From NCBI GenBank assembly GCA_018902385.1, contig JABSSW010000007.1, positions 620,001-684,000 of the forward strand: a DNA stretch of 64,000 bases. Direction: 5' to 3'. The notes below the pieces were generated by a model, which saw only the letters and a program-made list of their open reading frames with translations, searched no databases and was not told the origin of the DNA. Position 1 is the first letter of the stretch, and each line of letters starts with the position of its first letter. The translations under genes and the position numbers were made by a program. Shown here piece by piece: positions 19,881 to 33,000 of this stretch. The stretch comes from Physcia stellaris. Taxonomy: Eukaryota > Ascomycota > Lecanoromycetes > Caliciales > Physciaceae.

Positions 19881-22800
19881 TCAACCAATGAGCCCCTGAA
19901 GAGGAGACCAACTGCTGAGACTCTGCTGGCACCCTTCGATCCAAGGAGTTCGGACGCAGAGAATAGGAGATGAGAAACATACGAACAGCGTGCCAGGCGC
20001 TGGCTGAGATCGAAAACATGTATTCATCCTATCATTTGCTATGGATTGGGTATCATCGCGCAAAAGAAAAAAACAAACATACAAACTATTTTCAGTGTGT
20101 TCGTTCCCGATATCGTGACATGTCGTTTTTATCGTGCCATCATGTTCCTGCAGTTTTCGACCTGAGGTAAACCCTCCTTGTACCACCCACTTTGCCAAGA
20201 TCTCCGAGATCACCCTTTTTTCTATTGCTGCGTGTCTAGCCTGCTCCAGCATGCCATCGACCCAAGCCTGCTTAGTCGGGCTGACATCGACCTTCTTAGT
20301 CTTAGGGCCTGCCCCACCAAGTGGCGACTCCTCCTCCTTCCAAGAGTGCGCTGAATCGGGTCGAAGCGAAGTGTTTGAAAGAGGCGTCGACTCGAGTTGT
20401 TTGAAGACTCCAGAATCTGGGGTTACTGGGCCAGAACCATATGAAGACTCGGGCCTACTTCCTGGCAAACTTGCGCCTCCAGCAGCTGGTGAGCCATTAA
20501 TCGGCGTTGAGGACAATTCCTGGATCGCAAACCGGCTATCACTGACGGAACGCTTGCCGTGGTGGCTTGCGTATTCTTTGAGGTACTCTCCAAGATCTGC
20601 CCATCCCCCACCGATGCGAACCATGACGCGCTCGCCCGCTTCACCTACTAAGCGCACGAAAAGCTTTATGGGCGCTTCCTTGCCGGACTGATGGAGGTGG
20701 TAGAGCTTAATTTCTGGATCTCCACCTTGAGGCCGTGAGCGTCCATTACTTGGTTGCGCGGGTGCAAGCGTCATTTGTGGTAGTGGTGACGGTGTAGTTG
20801 TTTGGGCGCGTGAGAGCCGGGGTGCGGTTTTGCTCCGGGGTAGAGGTGTCCTGGGATCTGGTGTAGCCAATTTGACCTCTGGCGCTTCGAGTTCGGGACC
20901 AGATGTTAATCGAATGTGCGCAGGGATTGTGGTGAGAATGGAGCTGATGCGGGCTTCCAGCTGTTCGGCGTCGTTCCTTGGGGGCGATAGAATGCGAGCG
21001 GGCGGCTTGTGGGGGGAGGTGTCTGACCTTCTCCGCTGGCGGATTTTGACAGGAGTTGAGCCTCGGGCTATGTCCGTGACCGTTTCGAATCTATTCCTAG
21101 ATTTGGTAGGGACCGGAGATGGGTCTGCTGCACCATTTGGAAGATTGGGTACTTCGGGCTGGGATAGTCGAGGCGCAAGGCATTCGGTCTGGTTTTCGGA
21201 GCTTATCGGTGGTATATCAGATCCGGTAACCTCAGAATCATAAAGCGACATGGCTTGGACCGTCGCACCTGTCCGATCGCTGTGATCACTTTCAGGGTCG
21301 GATCCATGCGGATCAAGTGAAATGAATGCAAGAGCTTCGGTGTCCGGAACTATGGCTGGCGCTGTCGAAGTTGTAGAATGGCTACTCCTTCTAGCTGTTA
21401 CCTTATTACCCTAGTGTATTGTTTAGTAAATCATCAATCTGGACTCTTGAATTCATGCTTACCTGGTTATGAGGTATGACTGAGAATGCCTGCATGGAAG
21501 CACTTCTTGCTCGCTGATGGCCTGTATTGCCGTTCGCTAAGCCTCCGATCTCTGATAGATTTGAATTCGGAATGAAGCTCGATGCTCGGCTGCGCTGTGC
21601 AACTGGAGAGGTAAAGTCTCCCGACGAGAAATCCATTGACATTGATCTGGAAGCGCGTTCTGTCCGCTGGCTAGATTGGCGCGACACAGTGTCCATCGGA
21701 TCTCGATAGCTGAAATTCGGAGTAGTGATCTCAATAGGAGCACCAAAATATTCTGCCCGAGATGCTTGCTGTATTTCGGGACTCGACATATCCGAGAAGT
21801 AGTCGGACGTTGATGATCCAGGAAACGAGACATCAGACGAGAATTCAGAGGCTGCATTGCTCACCATTGAGTTTCTCGGATGCTTCAGTTTAAGAGGCGT
21901 GGGTTTTGAAACGCTTCGTCCTCTAGGTGCAACACCTCTGTCCGCGTTGGAAACATTATCTTCACTTCTCTCAGGTGTAAAGGGATCGAAGCTACCATTG
22001 TAGCGTATCTCAACAGGGGCTCTTTCTAACAATGGCTCCGAAGAGCTCATATTTGAAGAAGCATCATGGTGTGATAGCGAAGTAGGCTCAGATGCTGGTA
22101 ATCTTTTAGATCCAGCAGACAAGTTCAGTGGTCCATCCTGTTCCGCTTGAAGGGATGTCGAGTGGTCACTTCTTAGCTTGCCAGAGATATCGGCTTCCAG
22201 AGATTGGTCTAAGTACGTACTCGGTGCATCCAGGATACCATCTCCCACTTGGGGTTCCCCGATTGGATTAGCCAAGTTTGTACCGTTATCACTTCGATTC
22301 TGATCGCCCAGATGTCCATCAAGGCCGCTTTTGGCGTACGGATGCATTGCGGGTGTCTGATGGCTTGAAGCCACGGCATGAGGACCGGGGAGACGATTCT
22401 TCAAGGTTAACGCCGATTCGGCCTTATTTCTGCTGCGTGCCACTTTAAGTTCGTCTTGCAGAACCTGCCTCTCAGTCTCCACAACCCAAGAACCGAATTC
22501 CGCCTCAAGATCCTCCATATTTTCTATCCAGTAGCCTGGAAGGGTGTCCTCCCGGCCTTCGAGCGCATCCAACATGCAATCCAGACGTTGCCCGAGTTCG
22601 GTAATTTGTTTTGCCAAGACACCCTGGATTGTAGAGAAAGTGTTTCTATCGGTGCCTGTTGTTTGTTCCAGCGCTTGCGGATTCAACGGTCTTACGACGT
22701 TCCACGCCGCCTTTATCGCTGTCTGGGCCTTTTCCATACAGTCCAAGAATCCTGGGACTTGACGGAGAACCGACAGCCGAGCGGACCATATTCCGAGTAA

Positions 22801-23505
22801 CGAATGTAAACGCGAGATATGTGGCAAAGTCTGCATGATTGTCGCTGTGATGATTGCTGTGAAGTCATCCATGTGCCCGTGTGTAGTGTGGTCGTCGCTT
22901 TGCGACTGACCGTACAGCGAGCGTTTCCGGCCTGACAGATTATGGGAGGTCCGAACGTGTTCTTTGAGATCTTCTAATTCCAGCGCATCCATGTCATCTC
23001 TAATGCTTTCTATGCGATCCTCGCACTCATGGACCAGATGAGCTGGAAGATGTCCCCAGAATTCCATCTCTTCCTCTTTGATGCCTCCTGACTCTCCATT
23101 GATTGAAAATCCAACTCCTGACAGAGATCTTCTTGCAGAGAAAGGCTCAAATCCATTGGCACTGCCATCCAACGCAGAAGGCCAGGGCCACGCGGCGACC
23201 TCCTCATACCATTCCTTAACCTTTTTACCGGCAAGCGCTGCCTTGATACCCCATGCCCGGTCCGATGTCGAGACAATGGCGACACTATCCAACAGAGCCC
23301 GCTTGTGTGTACCTGCATCTGCTGACACGGTATCTGTGCTTTGAAGCGCCTCGAGAGTGGAAGTGGGCGATAGGTTTGCAAGTAAGGGGTCGAGTTCGTG
23401 TTTGATGAGCTGCCGTTGCCGGGTGGGCGAATGTGACGGGGACCTCGATATGTGATGGTCTGGTCTGGCAAAGAGCGTAGTGGGGTTCAAGATGGTCGGA
23501 TCCAT
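19881..23505 (-). CDS. GAS2-related (GAR) domain protein, probable microtubule-associated
   Basis: Exons 21463-23505 and about 19881-21410, with a 52-nt phase-0 intron (GTAAGC ... TTTACTAAAC ... CTAG). Starts MDPTILNPTTLFARP. The first ~350 residues look like a conserved helical region (KRALLDSVAIVSTSDRAWGI, KKVKEWYEEVAAWPWPS, ..IRDDMDALELEDLKEHV). A long Ser/Pro-rich disordered stretch follows. A GAR domain lies at about residues 913-969, with the hallmark VMVRIGGGWADLGEYLKEY; in animals this fold binds microtubules. After it comes another disordered, Ser/Gly/Pro-rich part and a helix (KQAWVDGMLEQARHAAIEKR). The last ~80 residues of the open frame do not look conserved, so a 3' intron or an earlier end is likely. 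Faces GYP7 across a 787-bp divergent region. Confidence 0.8.
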
Positions 23506-24292
23506 GGCAAGCTAGGTAGCTGGCACAGATTTCATAGGTGCGGAAGGGCGTGGATGAATAAAGCTACAACAACTGAGCAGACATTGAGCTGGGAGTATTC
23601 CTTTATGGAGGAGTGAGTATCTGCAGGAGATGGAACAGTTCAGAGATGTGACGCTGAGATGCCCGATAATGCATGCCCACATCAAGGACTCTAGTAGCTT
23701 GCTTCTTCACTGTGGCGCCACTAAAAGATACCGTCGCAAGCCATGCCAAGAAGCCTCCGCTTGTGCGATCCTACTGCGGATGAAATCGACCCCATTTGCC
23801 TCATTGGGGTGTCCTGTTTGAGGATTGGGTGTTGGTGGTGTCGCTGGTGTTGTGCTGACGTCTACGTTTTGCGAGAGCTAAAATAGGGGTGAGCCTGGGC
23901 CTGGACCTGGTGTGTTGTCACAGTGGTCTCGTTCGGAAGATAAAGTAACATGTTGACAAAGAAGAGATTATGTAGGTACAAGGGGCTTGGAGCAATGAAG
24001 AGCCAGTAACAGAGCGAAGATACAACAGCTAAAGTACTCCTGTCACATCTACCGACTTGTTGGTGCCTTGCAGCTTCGTCTCTCGGGAATTGGGAAAGTC
24101 GAGTCGATAGCGGGGTTGATGGCACTGCGCGTCATTCTACTCGTACATCAAAGCAATCTACCTCCTTTATATCTTACACTTCTCATACTCAACACGACCA
24201 CGCCCATGCAGAGTGATATTGTTAACTCTCGCGTCAGACTTTCACATATTTTACCCCCTTGCCCTGCCCAAGCCACATGACATACTTTCGCC
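23506..24292. other. divergent promoter region (GAR protein / GYP7)
   Basis: Upstream DNA of both genes. No coding-like frame or recognised site. Confidence 0.4.
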
Positions 24293-26993
24293 ATGACCGA
24301 CCCTTCGACAGCACAGCATACCCCGCCGCTCTCTCCAACTGCCTCCTTCTACGACTTGAGCGACGACGAAGAGGGCGAGTACAATACTATAATGCATAGT
24401 ACTTCCGGCCGAGGCGTTAAACTACTCTTCTCTAAAAGCAAGGTCTACGTCCATCCCACCCCATCCTCCAAAGACAACATCCCAGGCTTCATAGCTCTCA
24501 TACAACAAAAAGAGCCAGCAGAGACATCGCAACGTCCGACCTCGTCATCGTCAAAGAAGAACCAAAGCTCCTCCTCCTCCTCCTACCTGTTAGCATGGCT
24601 GCCTGAATCTTCTTTGGGTGACGCGTACGACGCATACGTCAAGGTCGAAACATCCGACTCTCCATCACCACCTCGGCAGACATTCCTTGTACCCCAACCC
24701 CCTACAAGCACCACCCACAAGGGAGCTGTAGGTGCCTACGCCTTCGCAGTCCCCGTCAGCGAAATATACTCGTTGCTCATACGACCGCCAAGCCTAGGCT
24801 GGTGGTTTGGTAGCGTCGTCATCAATTCAAGAGCAGGCGACAGCTTTCCCGCGTTGTTCTTCCATGACGACGAATGTCAGTCGACAATCTTGCAGAAGAA
24901 GAGAATAGTCAGAGAAAGCTTCGACCCGTTCGGCGCAGATGGCGGTACCTTTTGGGGTGGCGACGAGGTCCTGCGTTGGTTAAGGCGATATGTTCCAGTC
25001 GAAAAGTCCGGCGCGGAACCTTCAGTATACCTGATCGAGCCCAGTGCAGAAGATAGGTTAGGGTTTGGCAGCCCTTCGTCACCCACTGGATCCAAAGCCG
25101 CAAGCAGCATGGCTGCGCCGCATGTTGGAGGAGGCCAGGGATCGGGAAAAACGAGTCAAGACGCCGGCATGGACCCTCTCACAAAGGCATTGAAGCAGGC
25201 AAGATGGAGCTTTTTGGAAAAGATGAGCCAGGTCACGAACTTCACAAGGCGGACGGCTCAGGACATCGCGGAGAATCCAAAGATCCCACCTCAAGTAAGG
25301 CGATTGATGAAGAATCCTGAGGTACAAACGTTATCAGACGAGTTCGACAGTGCAAGAGTGTACTTGGCGCGTTGGGCCATGGGAATGGCGGAACAAAGCG
25401 AGAAAGAAAGAAGTCAGCGAATATTCACCGCCCAGGATGTACTTGAGATGGAGAATAGTGACGTCGGAGATTTCGAGATTCTTGATATGGAGGCCGGTAA
25501 CCTTTCGCTAGCCGAGAAGAGAAAGCCTGTCTCACTTAAGGAGTGGAACGGATTCTTCGATGCGCAGACTGGTCGACTCCAGGTCACAGTCGATGAGGTA
25601 AAAGAGCGAATCTTCTTAGGTGGGTTGAACTCAACAGATGGCGTGAGAAAGGAGGCTTGGCTATTCCTTCTTGGGGTCTATGAGTGGGACAGCACCTCCG
25701 ATGACAGAAAAGCTTTCATGAATAGCAAGCGTGATGAATTTGTCCAACTAAAAGGGGCTTGGTGGGAAAGGATGATCGATGGGACTGGCACAGCCGAGGA
25801 GTCGGAATGGTGGAAAGAGCAGAAGGCTAGGATAGGTAGTCACCCCTCGAATCTGGCGATGGTGAACGTGAAGGCTGACTCAACCCATTGCTTGGGGTTC
25901 GGCACATAGAGAAGGATGTCCACCGCACAGATCGTCATATCCCCTTGTTTGAAGGCGAAGATATTCCACATCCTGACCCTGACTCACCTTTTGCGGAATC
26001 CGGAACAAACGTGCATCTCGAACAGATGAAGGACATGCTACTAACTTACAATGAATACAACCGTGACCTTGGCTATGTGCAAGGCATGAGCGACCTTCTC
26101 GCCCCAATCTACGCAGTCATGCAAGACGACGCTTTGGCCTTTTGGGGCTTCGTCAAATTCATGGAGCGAATGGTACCTCTCATCTACTATTCAGCACCAG
26201 ATAGAAGTTTTGTGCTCACTATTCCCACAGGAAAGGAACTTCCTCCGCGACCAATCCGGCATGCGTACCCAACTACTCACCCTCGACCACCTCGTCCAAC
26301 TCATCGACCCAGCCCTCTACCTCCACCTCCAATCCGCCGACTCCACCAACTTCTTCTTCTTTTTCCGCATGCTCCTCGTCTGGTACAAACGAGAGTTCGA
26401 ATGGCCCGACGTCCTCCGCTTATGGGAATCCCTATGGACCGATTTCCTCAGCAGCAATTTCCACCTCTTTATCGCCCTCGCCATCCTAGAGAAGCACAGA
26501 GACGTCATCATGGAACATCTCAAGCACTTTGACGAGGTGCTGAAATACGGTGCGCAACTCCCCTTTCTCTTGCTCTACAATCTCTACCCCTTGATAACCC
26601 ATATGCTCGAGCCGGACTTATGAATGTTGACCACATCTTCCGCTTTTAGTAAACGAGCTCTCCAACACAATCGACCTCCCCTCCACCCTCCTCCGCGCCC
26701 AAGCCCTCTTCCGCCGCTTCCAACGCACCGTCGACGCCATCGACAAGAAGAACAATTTTCCCGCTCCCAGTATCCGCCAACGCAAACCTGAACCGACACC
26801 CTCCTCCGCGAGGCCGAGCACACCTGGCAAGAAGCCCGCTGGTGCAGGCACTGGCTCGGACGCTAGTAACGGGGGCGGCAATGATGTGACGGAGAGGGGG
26901 AAGGTGATTAGTGATGAGTTGAGGGGGCTGTTGAGCCGGAAGGTGGTGATGCTGGATAAGAAGGCTGTGGCGGAGCATGGAGGGGGGATTTAA
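24293..26993 (+). CDS. GYP7: Rab GTPase-activating protein, TBC domain (Gyp7-like)
   Basis: Stimulates GTP hydrolysis on Rab proteins; yeast Gyp7 acts on Ypt7 and other Rabs in vacuole and endosome traffic. Exons 24293-25835, 25910-26172, 26231-26549 and 26650-26993 (introns 74, 58 and 100 nt) close to 822 aa. N-terminal region has the acidic DDEEGEY and VKLLFSKSKVYVHP segment typical of Gyp7/TBC1D15. The TBC domain runs from about residue 430. IEKDVHRT (with Arg-finger R520) spans the first exon junction, and YVQGM gives the glutamine finger Q572. Next comes ERMERNFLRDQSGMRTQLL, then HFDEVLKYVNELS across the last junction. A disordered Pro/Gly tail ends it. Confidence 0.93.
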
Positions 26994-28605
26994 GTTTTTG
27001 TTAAGTTTCTTGTGAGTACGGGTGATAGCTCGGAGGTGGCGCTGGGGCGATTGGCGTGTTCGGGATGAGGAGGGAAGGGAATTCATGGGCATGTTACGCG
27101 TTATGATGGGGGGTTTTGGGCTCTCTGAGAAGAGATGAAAGAGGAGAGATGAGAATGTGAGTCGGGCGGGTAAGAGTATGGATTAGGATGCGGTAGGTAG
27201 GTAGGTAGATATCCTACACGCAACCTACTTTACATGCGAATCCTCCCCAACGCGCATTGAAGGTTATACCAAATATGCTATTAGCTTAACAGTAAGAGAG
27301 ACTCAAAGCATTCCTTCCCTCTCTCCTCGCCTGTCTCCCCTCTTCTGGTTCCAGTAAGTCCTCAAATCAGACTCATCATTTCCGTTATTCATTCCTTTTT
27401 CTCTTCAATATATTTTCTATATCCAGTATTCAACTCAACTTAAACAGGCCTTCCAATCCCATCGTTCTGTCTACATACAAAGCAATCTAAATTAAAAGCT
27501 TAAAGCAACATAAATCTAAAGATTCACTATCGAATACATATATCAGCACCAAAACAAATCCCATGCACCCACTGGAATTCCACTCCAAATCCCAAAAGCC
27601 ACTTAAGCAAAGAATCAACTACATACTAAAAATACAATACCTTCATGCAACCACAATTCCACGATTTAGCTAAGGATAACCGGCTATAATAATTCGAACG
27701 GTTTAATCCGGAACTTACCGTCAAAAACACCACGGAATCGCCCACTGGAGCGCTCCGCTGCCGGGCGGCGAGTCTGAAGTGCCACCCTCTACCAGTGCTG
27801 TTGCTTGGGATAGATATCAAAAGTACCTTATAGGAAACTCGCTTTCTTGCGTCTTTGAAAGAATTGGAACGAGGAAGACGATGAGGAAGCGTTGATAACT
27901 AGCTGAATCGGCTATTTGATACAAGATGAGATAAATTGTTTATGAGTTTCTGATTGGTTGTTCATCAGTTTTTGAAACTTGTATTCAAATGTAAGTTAGA
28001 GGTGAGAAGAGCGCATTGCAGCGATAGGTAGTTGGATGGATGGTTCTCTTTTCTTGCTCTTTTTCTCTCTCGCTCCCAGGCACCGACATGGCACTAGCGG
28101 CTTTAGGCGGCGTTATGGGCGCGGCCAGGCCATTGGTGCCGCCGAGGCCCCTAAAGTCCAAGGCCCATACGCGTGAAATCTTTGTTGGTAGGGGACCTTG
28201 GGCACTAATCTCTAGGCTGCCTTTAGGACCCAGATTTCTAGTGCCACCCTCTATCGGCGCATGGGATATGTTCGGGGTTGTAGTTAAACACTTATCATAC
28301 TGACGAAACAGAACAGAAAATAAGAACTTCGATGACTCGTGAAGCTTTCTGATGAGAAAAACGAGACTAAACGAGTCGAAGATGAGACAACGTGACGGAA
28401 GGAATGAGAAAGTTGATTCGGAGTGCGATTTGTTCTTCTTCCCTCTTAGTATTGGGTTGACTGTCCAATAGCAGCCCGCTCTTCCTGACTTAGTGTCATT
28501 CATTTGACCAGATCCTATCTTCTCCTTGTCATGATTTGTCGATCCACTTACTCGCGATCTCTAGATAAGCCCTTCTTAGCTGACCTAGAATGTTTTCTGT
28601 TTTGA
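26994..28605. other. convergent intergenic region
   Basis: 1.6 kb between GYP7 and the F-box gene. A ggtag microsatellite lies near 27190-27210. A motif agtgccaccctcta occurs at 27778 and 28240, and GGCACTAG (28090) faces CTAGTGCC (28239). A 172-codon open frame at 27985-28503 (minus) lacks protein character. Confidence 0.4.
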
Positions 28606-30057
28606 TTAACGTGTGTCATTTCCCCCGTACCCAATTTCCGGCCACCCGGCCATAGGGTCCTCAGCACCAGAATCATATATGGTAAAGATACGTGGCGCTG
28701 TTTCTCCGAATAGATAGGGTGGCACGTAACGCCCCGTTGTGGCACTCATCTGCAGTATTAACCGAACCTTACTCTTCTCAAAGTCTTTGTGAAGAGTGTT
28801 CTTGAGGGCTTTCAAGTCCAGAGTGGCCTGAGTCTTGGAGGCTTCTTCACCAGTGAGCAGGGCAGCCAAGCCGTCGAAGACGATAACGAGGGTCCGAAGA
28901 TTCGGATAACCGGGCAAGTACAGTCCCAATGTCCGATGGTATAAAATCATGGACTGGGGTGCGTTTTTGTCCCACTTCATCCCGAGCATTACTGTCTCAA
29001 GGCTAGTGGAACCATGTTTGGGAGCAATACGCGTGATCATGGGGAGTAAGCGCCTTGAGAGACTGCTGCAGTTGTATGGTAAAGCAACATGTTTAAGATT
29101 TTGTAGTGAGGACAAGTTGAGCTTATGGTCTTCTGCCTGGGTTCCGGGCTGCTTTTCCATGAAATGGGCATAGGTCAACTTTTCGAGCTTCGGTTGGTGG
29201 ACTACTAGAATGTGGATTATGTCAATTCCGGAGAAGGCCTGTCCTCCGTTCGCTCGCTGAGATCGCTGAGAGGTAATTTCGAGAGTTTGGAGTGCTTTCG
29301 GAAGCGACAACAGGACATCCATTGCAGCCATCGAAAGGTGACACTCGGTAAGTGTGAGACATCTTAGAGGGGTGGTGCCTTGGAAATCGCTAATAGGTAC
29401 ATCGATATCCACTTTGTCTGCAGTTGCGCACGAGATGGTTAGTTCATGGAGCGTGGGGTGGAAGAACAGCGCCCTAGCATGTTCGAGTGGCCAATAGCGT
29501 GTTCTAGCACCACTGTAATGTAGAGTACCTATTGGGATTCAGCTCGCACGTCCAAAAGCCCTATTATTGACGTCCTACTGACAGCTTCGAAGCCGTGCTA
29601 GCGGCTGACCAAGTCTAAGTGTCTGTGGGTTGGCAAAGAGTGAAGCGTTGGCGAAAATGTGTGCATACGCTTCAACTTCCTTGTCCCACATCGTCGGGGT
29701 TGCTGGTGAGTGATTGCACCAGGGCGATTCAATGGTAAGCTCCTTGAGATATTTCAGTCTGGGGAGCAGGACTTCCATCAAAGACATGCCTTCGGTATGC
29801 TGGTATCGACATCGCAAGTCAAGAGCATGTACGAAGCGCGCCCGCTCGGTTCGGGCTTCTAGAGCACGACAGAGCTGTAGAATCTGTGACCCTTTGGTAA
29901 TAAGAATCGACGCATAGATTAGAGGCTCGGCCAGATCTTGCAATCTTTTGCAAGCACGCGAGATCGCAGTTAGTGTGGGTAAATCTATAGCTAAGTGGGA
30001 CAGCATCGAGATGAGAAGCTCATCTGGGAGATTGAGCAGTGAGAGAGCTCGCGCCAT
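28606..30057 (-). CDS. F-box protein
   Basis: Exons 29583-30057 and 28606-29528 (intron 54 nt, donor GTCAGT) give 465 aa. The N-terminal F-box, LLNLPDELLISMLSHLAIDL followed by LTAISRACKRLQDLAEPLIY, predicts binding to Skp1 in an SCF ubiquitin ligase. The rest has leucine-rich spacing (LEITSQRSQ..., LVVHQPKLEKLTYAHF, LYLPGYPNLRTLVIVFDGLA), as in the large fungal family of F-box/LRR-like proteins of unknown target. The junction restores LRSCTLHYSGARTRYWPLEH, a run seen in such proteins. No substrate can be inferred. Confidence 0.85.
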
Positions 30058-33000
30058 GAGGACTAGATCATAGATACACAGTATGTCAGGTGTAGGAGGT
30101 GGGTAGATTTGCCGGCGAAGCGGCTTGTTTGGCCTAACTTAATGTTGCAATCAACACGATATGCTTTACACAGGAGGCTAGGCTAGGCTATGAGTTGCGA
30201 AAGTAGACAGGTTCTTGATGATCAAAGTGAAGATGTGTTGAGTTGATCAGAGGCAAGACGTTGAGGCCTTGAGAGTTGGCTTGATGCCAAGACCAGTCTC
30301 TATTACGTAACCATTCATTGATTGGCTAGCTTGATAAGCTGAGTTGATAGGTCGAAAACATGAACTCCCAATCTTCACTCTTGGTTTCTTGATCTACTCA
30401 ATCATTGTTCTGACTGAACCTCTATCTACACAAGATAGATCATCTTGCCGCTATCCAACCTGTCCAGTATACAAGGGTCAACATTTTCGAATTCCTAACA
30501 TAGTTTTACATGAGTCAGGGCGGAATTGTGCTCGATATGTTCTAATCTATGGGTCACGATACACAACCCGTCCACCAATCTGTAATATCCGTCAAACCTG
30601 TTAAGGTTTTCCAATAATTGAAACAATCACTCTCTGGACAGCACTCAGTGCCGACTAGTGAACAAGAACGATCCGCCAAGTCGTCAACCTTGTAACCGCA
30701 AGTTCCGTCCACCCCTTCTTGTATTTAGTGTGTCAAATCCACTTTCTCTGGTGTCTTATGGTCATTAAGAGAGTACGAGTGCGAAGTTTGTCCTATCGAG
30801 TGATATTGAAACCATCGTACTCATGGGCAAAGTAAGTGCTAGGGTCTTTTAGATACCAGGTGATTTTCAGGCACTTTTGCGAGCTCTTCGTTGCCTTTCT
30901 GCAATTCTTTGTCCTTTACGCTAGGAACCACAATGGTAATTACAATCATTTTGTTCATTTCGAGCAAAATCCTTCCTCAATATGGTTTTAGAAGAGTCGG
31001 ACAGCGTCGTTTGAATTGTCAAGTCAATGACACGTCACACAGAGCTTGTGAAAGTCTTTCAATTCCGTGTATACTAGTAATCAGGAAACGTCTTGAGTAG
31101 CCTTTCAATCTCATTTTAATGGAAAATTGACTGTGGAAGGATTTCACAAACATATGCTATGAATGATGTATTGATGTATTGTTGGTAAAATATCCTCGAC
31201 TGAGTACGAGAAAGAGATGAAGCGTTGAAAATGACATGTAATCACCGAGAACGTAACCTTCAATGAAAAATTTGTCTCTCATTTCCAGCATCCAGTTGAC
31301 AGCATTTGGCTGCCAATATCGAAATTTGATACTATCCATTGTCGTGTTATCGAGTCGGTGCATCGTATGGTTCAGACCACCCCATGATATCTCTAAACGT
31401 TTACACGATTGCTGTAAACCGTCCGCTCGTAGTCCCGGGACTTAAACCATCCCTCCATGCGGATGATGCTACCATATGACGAGTGAAAAGTTGATTGTAG
31501 GAGCCAGAGCGGCAGCATAGATAGAAGTATGGCGAACCCATCACCAAGCCGCTACTGAAGTGGCATCAGCACGAGCAAAGCACCTGCCAATGGCCTACCC
31601 GCATAGTGGCCTTTGTAAACCTCCTAAATCATGACCACCCTTAATGACATGCTACCAAAGAGAAAAGAAGACCGGCGTCCGGTACGTACAATTTCCTCCA
31701 ATCGATGAATTGATTCCCAAAACCGCAGCTTTAGAGTACGAGTATGGCCCCCGCTCCCATCGCCATTAGGAACCTCCGGAAACTCCTCTTCGGCACCTGA
31801 ACCCGCCGCACAGATTATCGCAGGCCGATTAAGACGCTGGAGAATATGGACGACTAAGTGCCTGCCGGACACTCAACAGTGACTGTTCCGGCTCATCTGG
31901 GCTTGCCAATGACAGGGCTAGGAGAGTCACGGCACATACAGCCGTAAAAACACATCCAGCGAAGACTTTCTTCCTGAATTTTTCGCTTTGTGCTTGATGG
32001 GGACGAGCAAATCTGTATCTGCAATTTTCTCCATGGACGCGAGCCATAGTTTGGTGTCTTTCTTCGATAGGAAAGATGCATCTAGGTACTTGACCACTGA
32101 TTGTTGAAATGGCGTCGGGTGAATTGATGATACTCAATCGCGTTGTTGTATACCGCTTCGAAAAAGTGTACGTCCCATCATCGTTCTGGGAAATTATATC
32201 CTGTGAAACGGCAGAGCATCGAAATGTAATATCTCATGTTCGATATGTAAGAAATCTTCCAGAGACGATCAAAAGATAGTAACGTGATGCTCTTACTAAG
32301 ATATTGACACTCCTGAATAGATGATCATAGCAAAGAATAAAAGAGATGAAGAATCATACTCGAGTTTTCGCTCGACCGACATAATATCTCAACATGAATG
32401 TCAATTTCTGAATTTGTCGCAAATGAAGACAGCATAGTCGTACATCGACTCGTCGAAGTGACATCTCCTTTTGATGTCAAATCTCTGTCATAGTAAGTCT
32501 GTCCACGCTGATCTGAATCAGCCTTTTTTGAAATTCGCAGTATTCCCCGAAAGGCAGATGTGTATAGAGAAAATGAGAGTGAGATATCAGCTCAGCATTT
32601 ACTCATACCCTAGTCGACCAAGTACTCGTATTGTTAGTCACGGTCGCATAGCCGTCTCGATTAGGATTTATTCTGTCTCTGAACGAGACTGACCACCGCG
32701 ACATCCTAAGCGAAAGGGTTGTTAGCTGCCTTGCTCCGCTTGTCCGGCAATCTGACTTCTCACCTACGTGAGTCCTATGCTCTGTGAAGGAGAAATCCTG
32801 CTGGATATGAATGATCGGCGCGGTGACATGACTGAACGACATCATCAATGAAAAGAAGAAATCGCGGTGAATCCCTATACTCGGTCCCGATCCTCCAAAA
32901 CCAGAATCGTGTGTCCAAGTGATCTGCGAAGAATCAGCTCTGCGCAGAACGCGTTTTCCAATACAAGATACGAACTGTTTCTCCAGCCCCCGAGCCAGGC

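Noticed and set aside
27985-28503. 172-codon minus-strand frame near GYP7
   Set aside because: Composition looks random and it lies over a GC-rich repeat-like segment.
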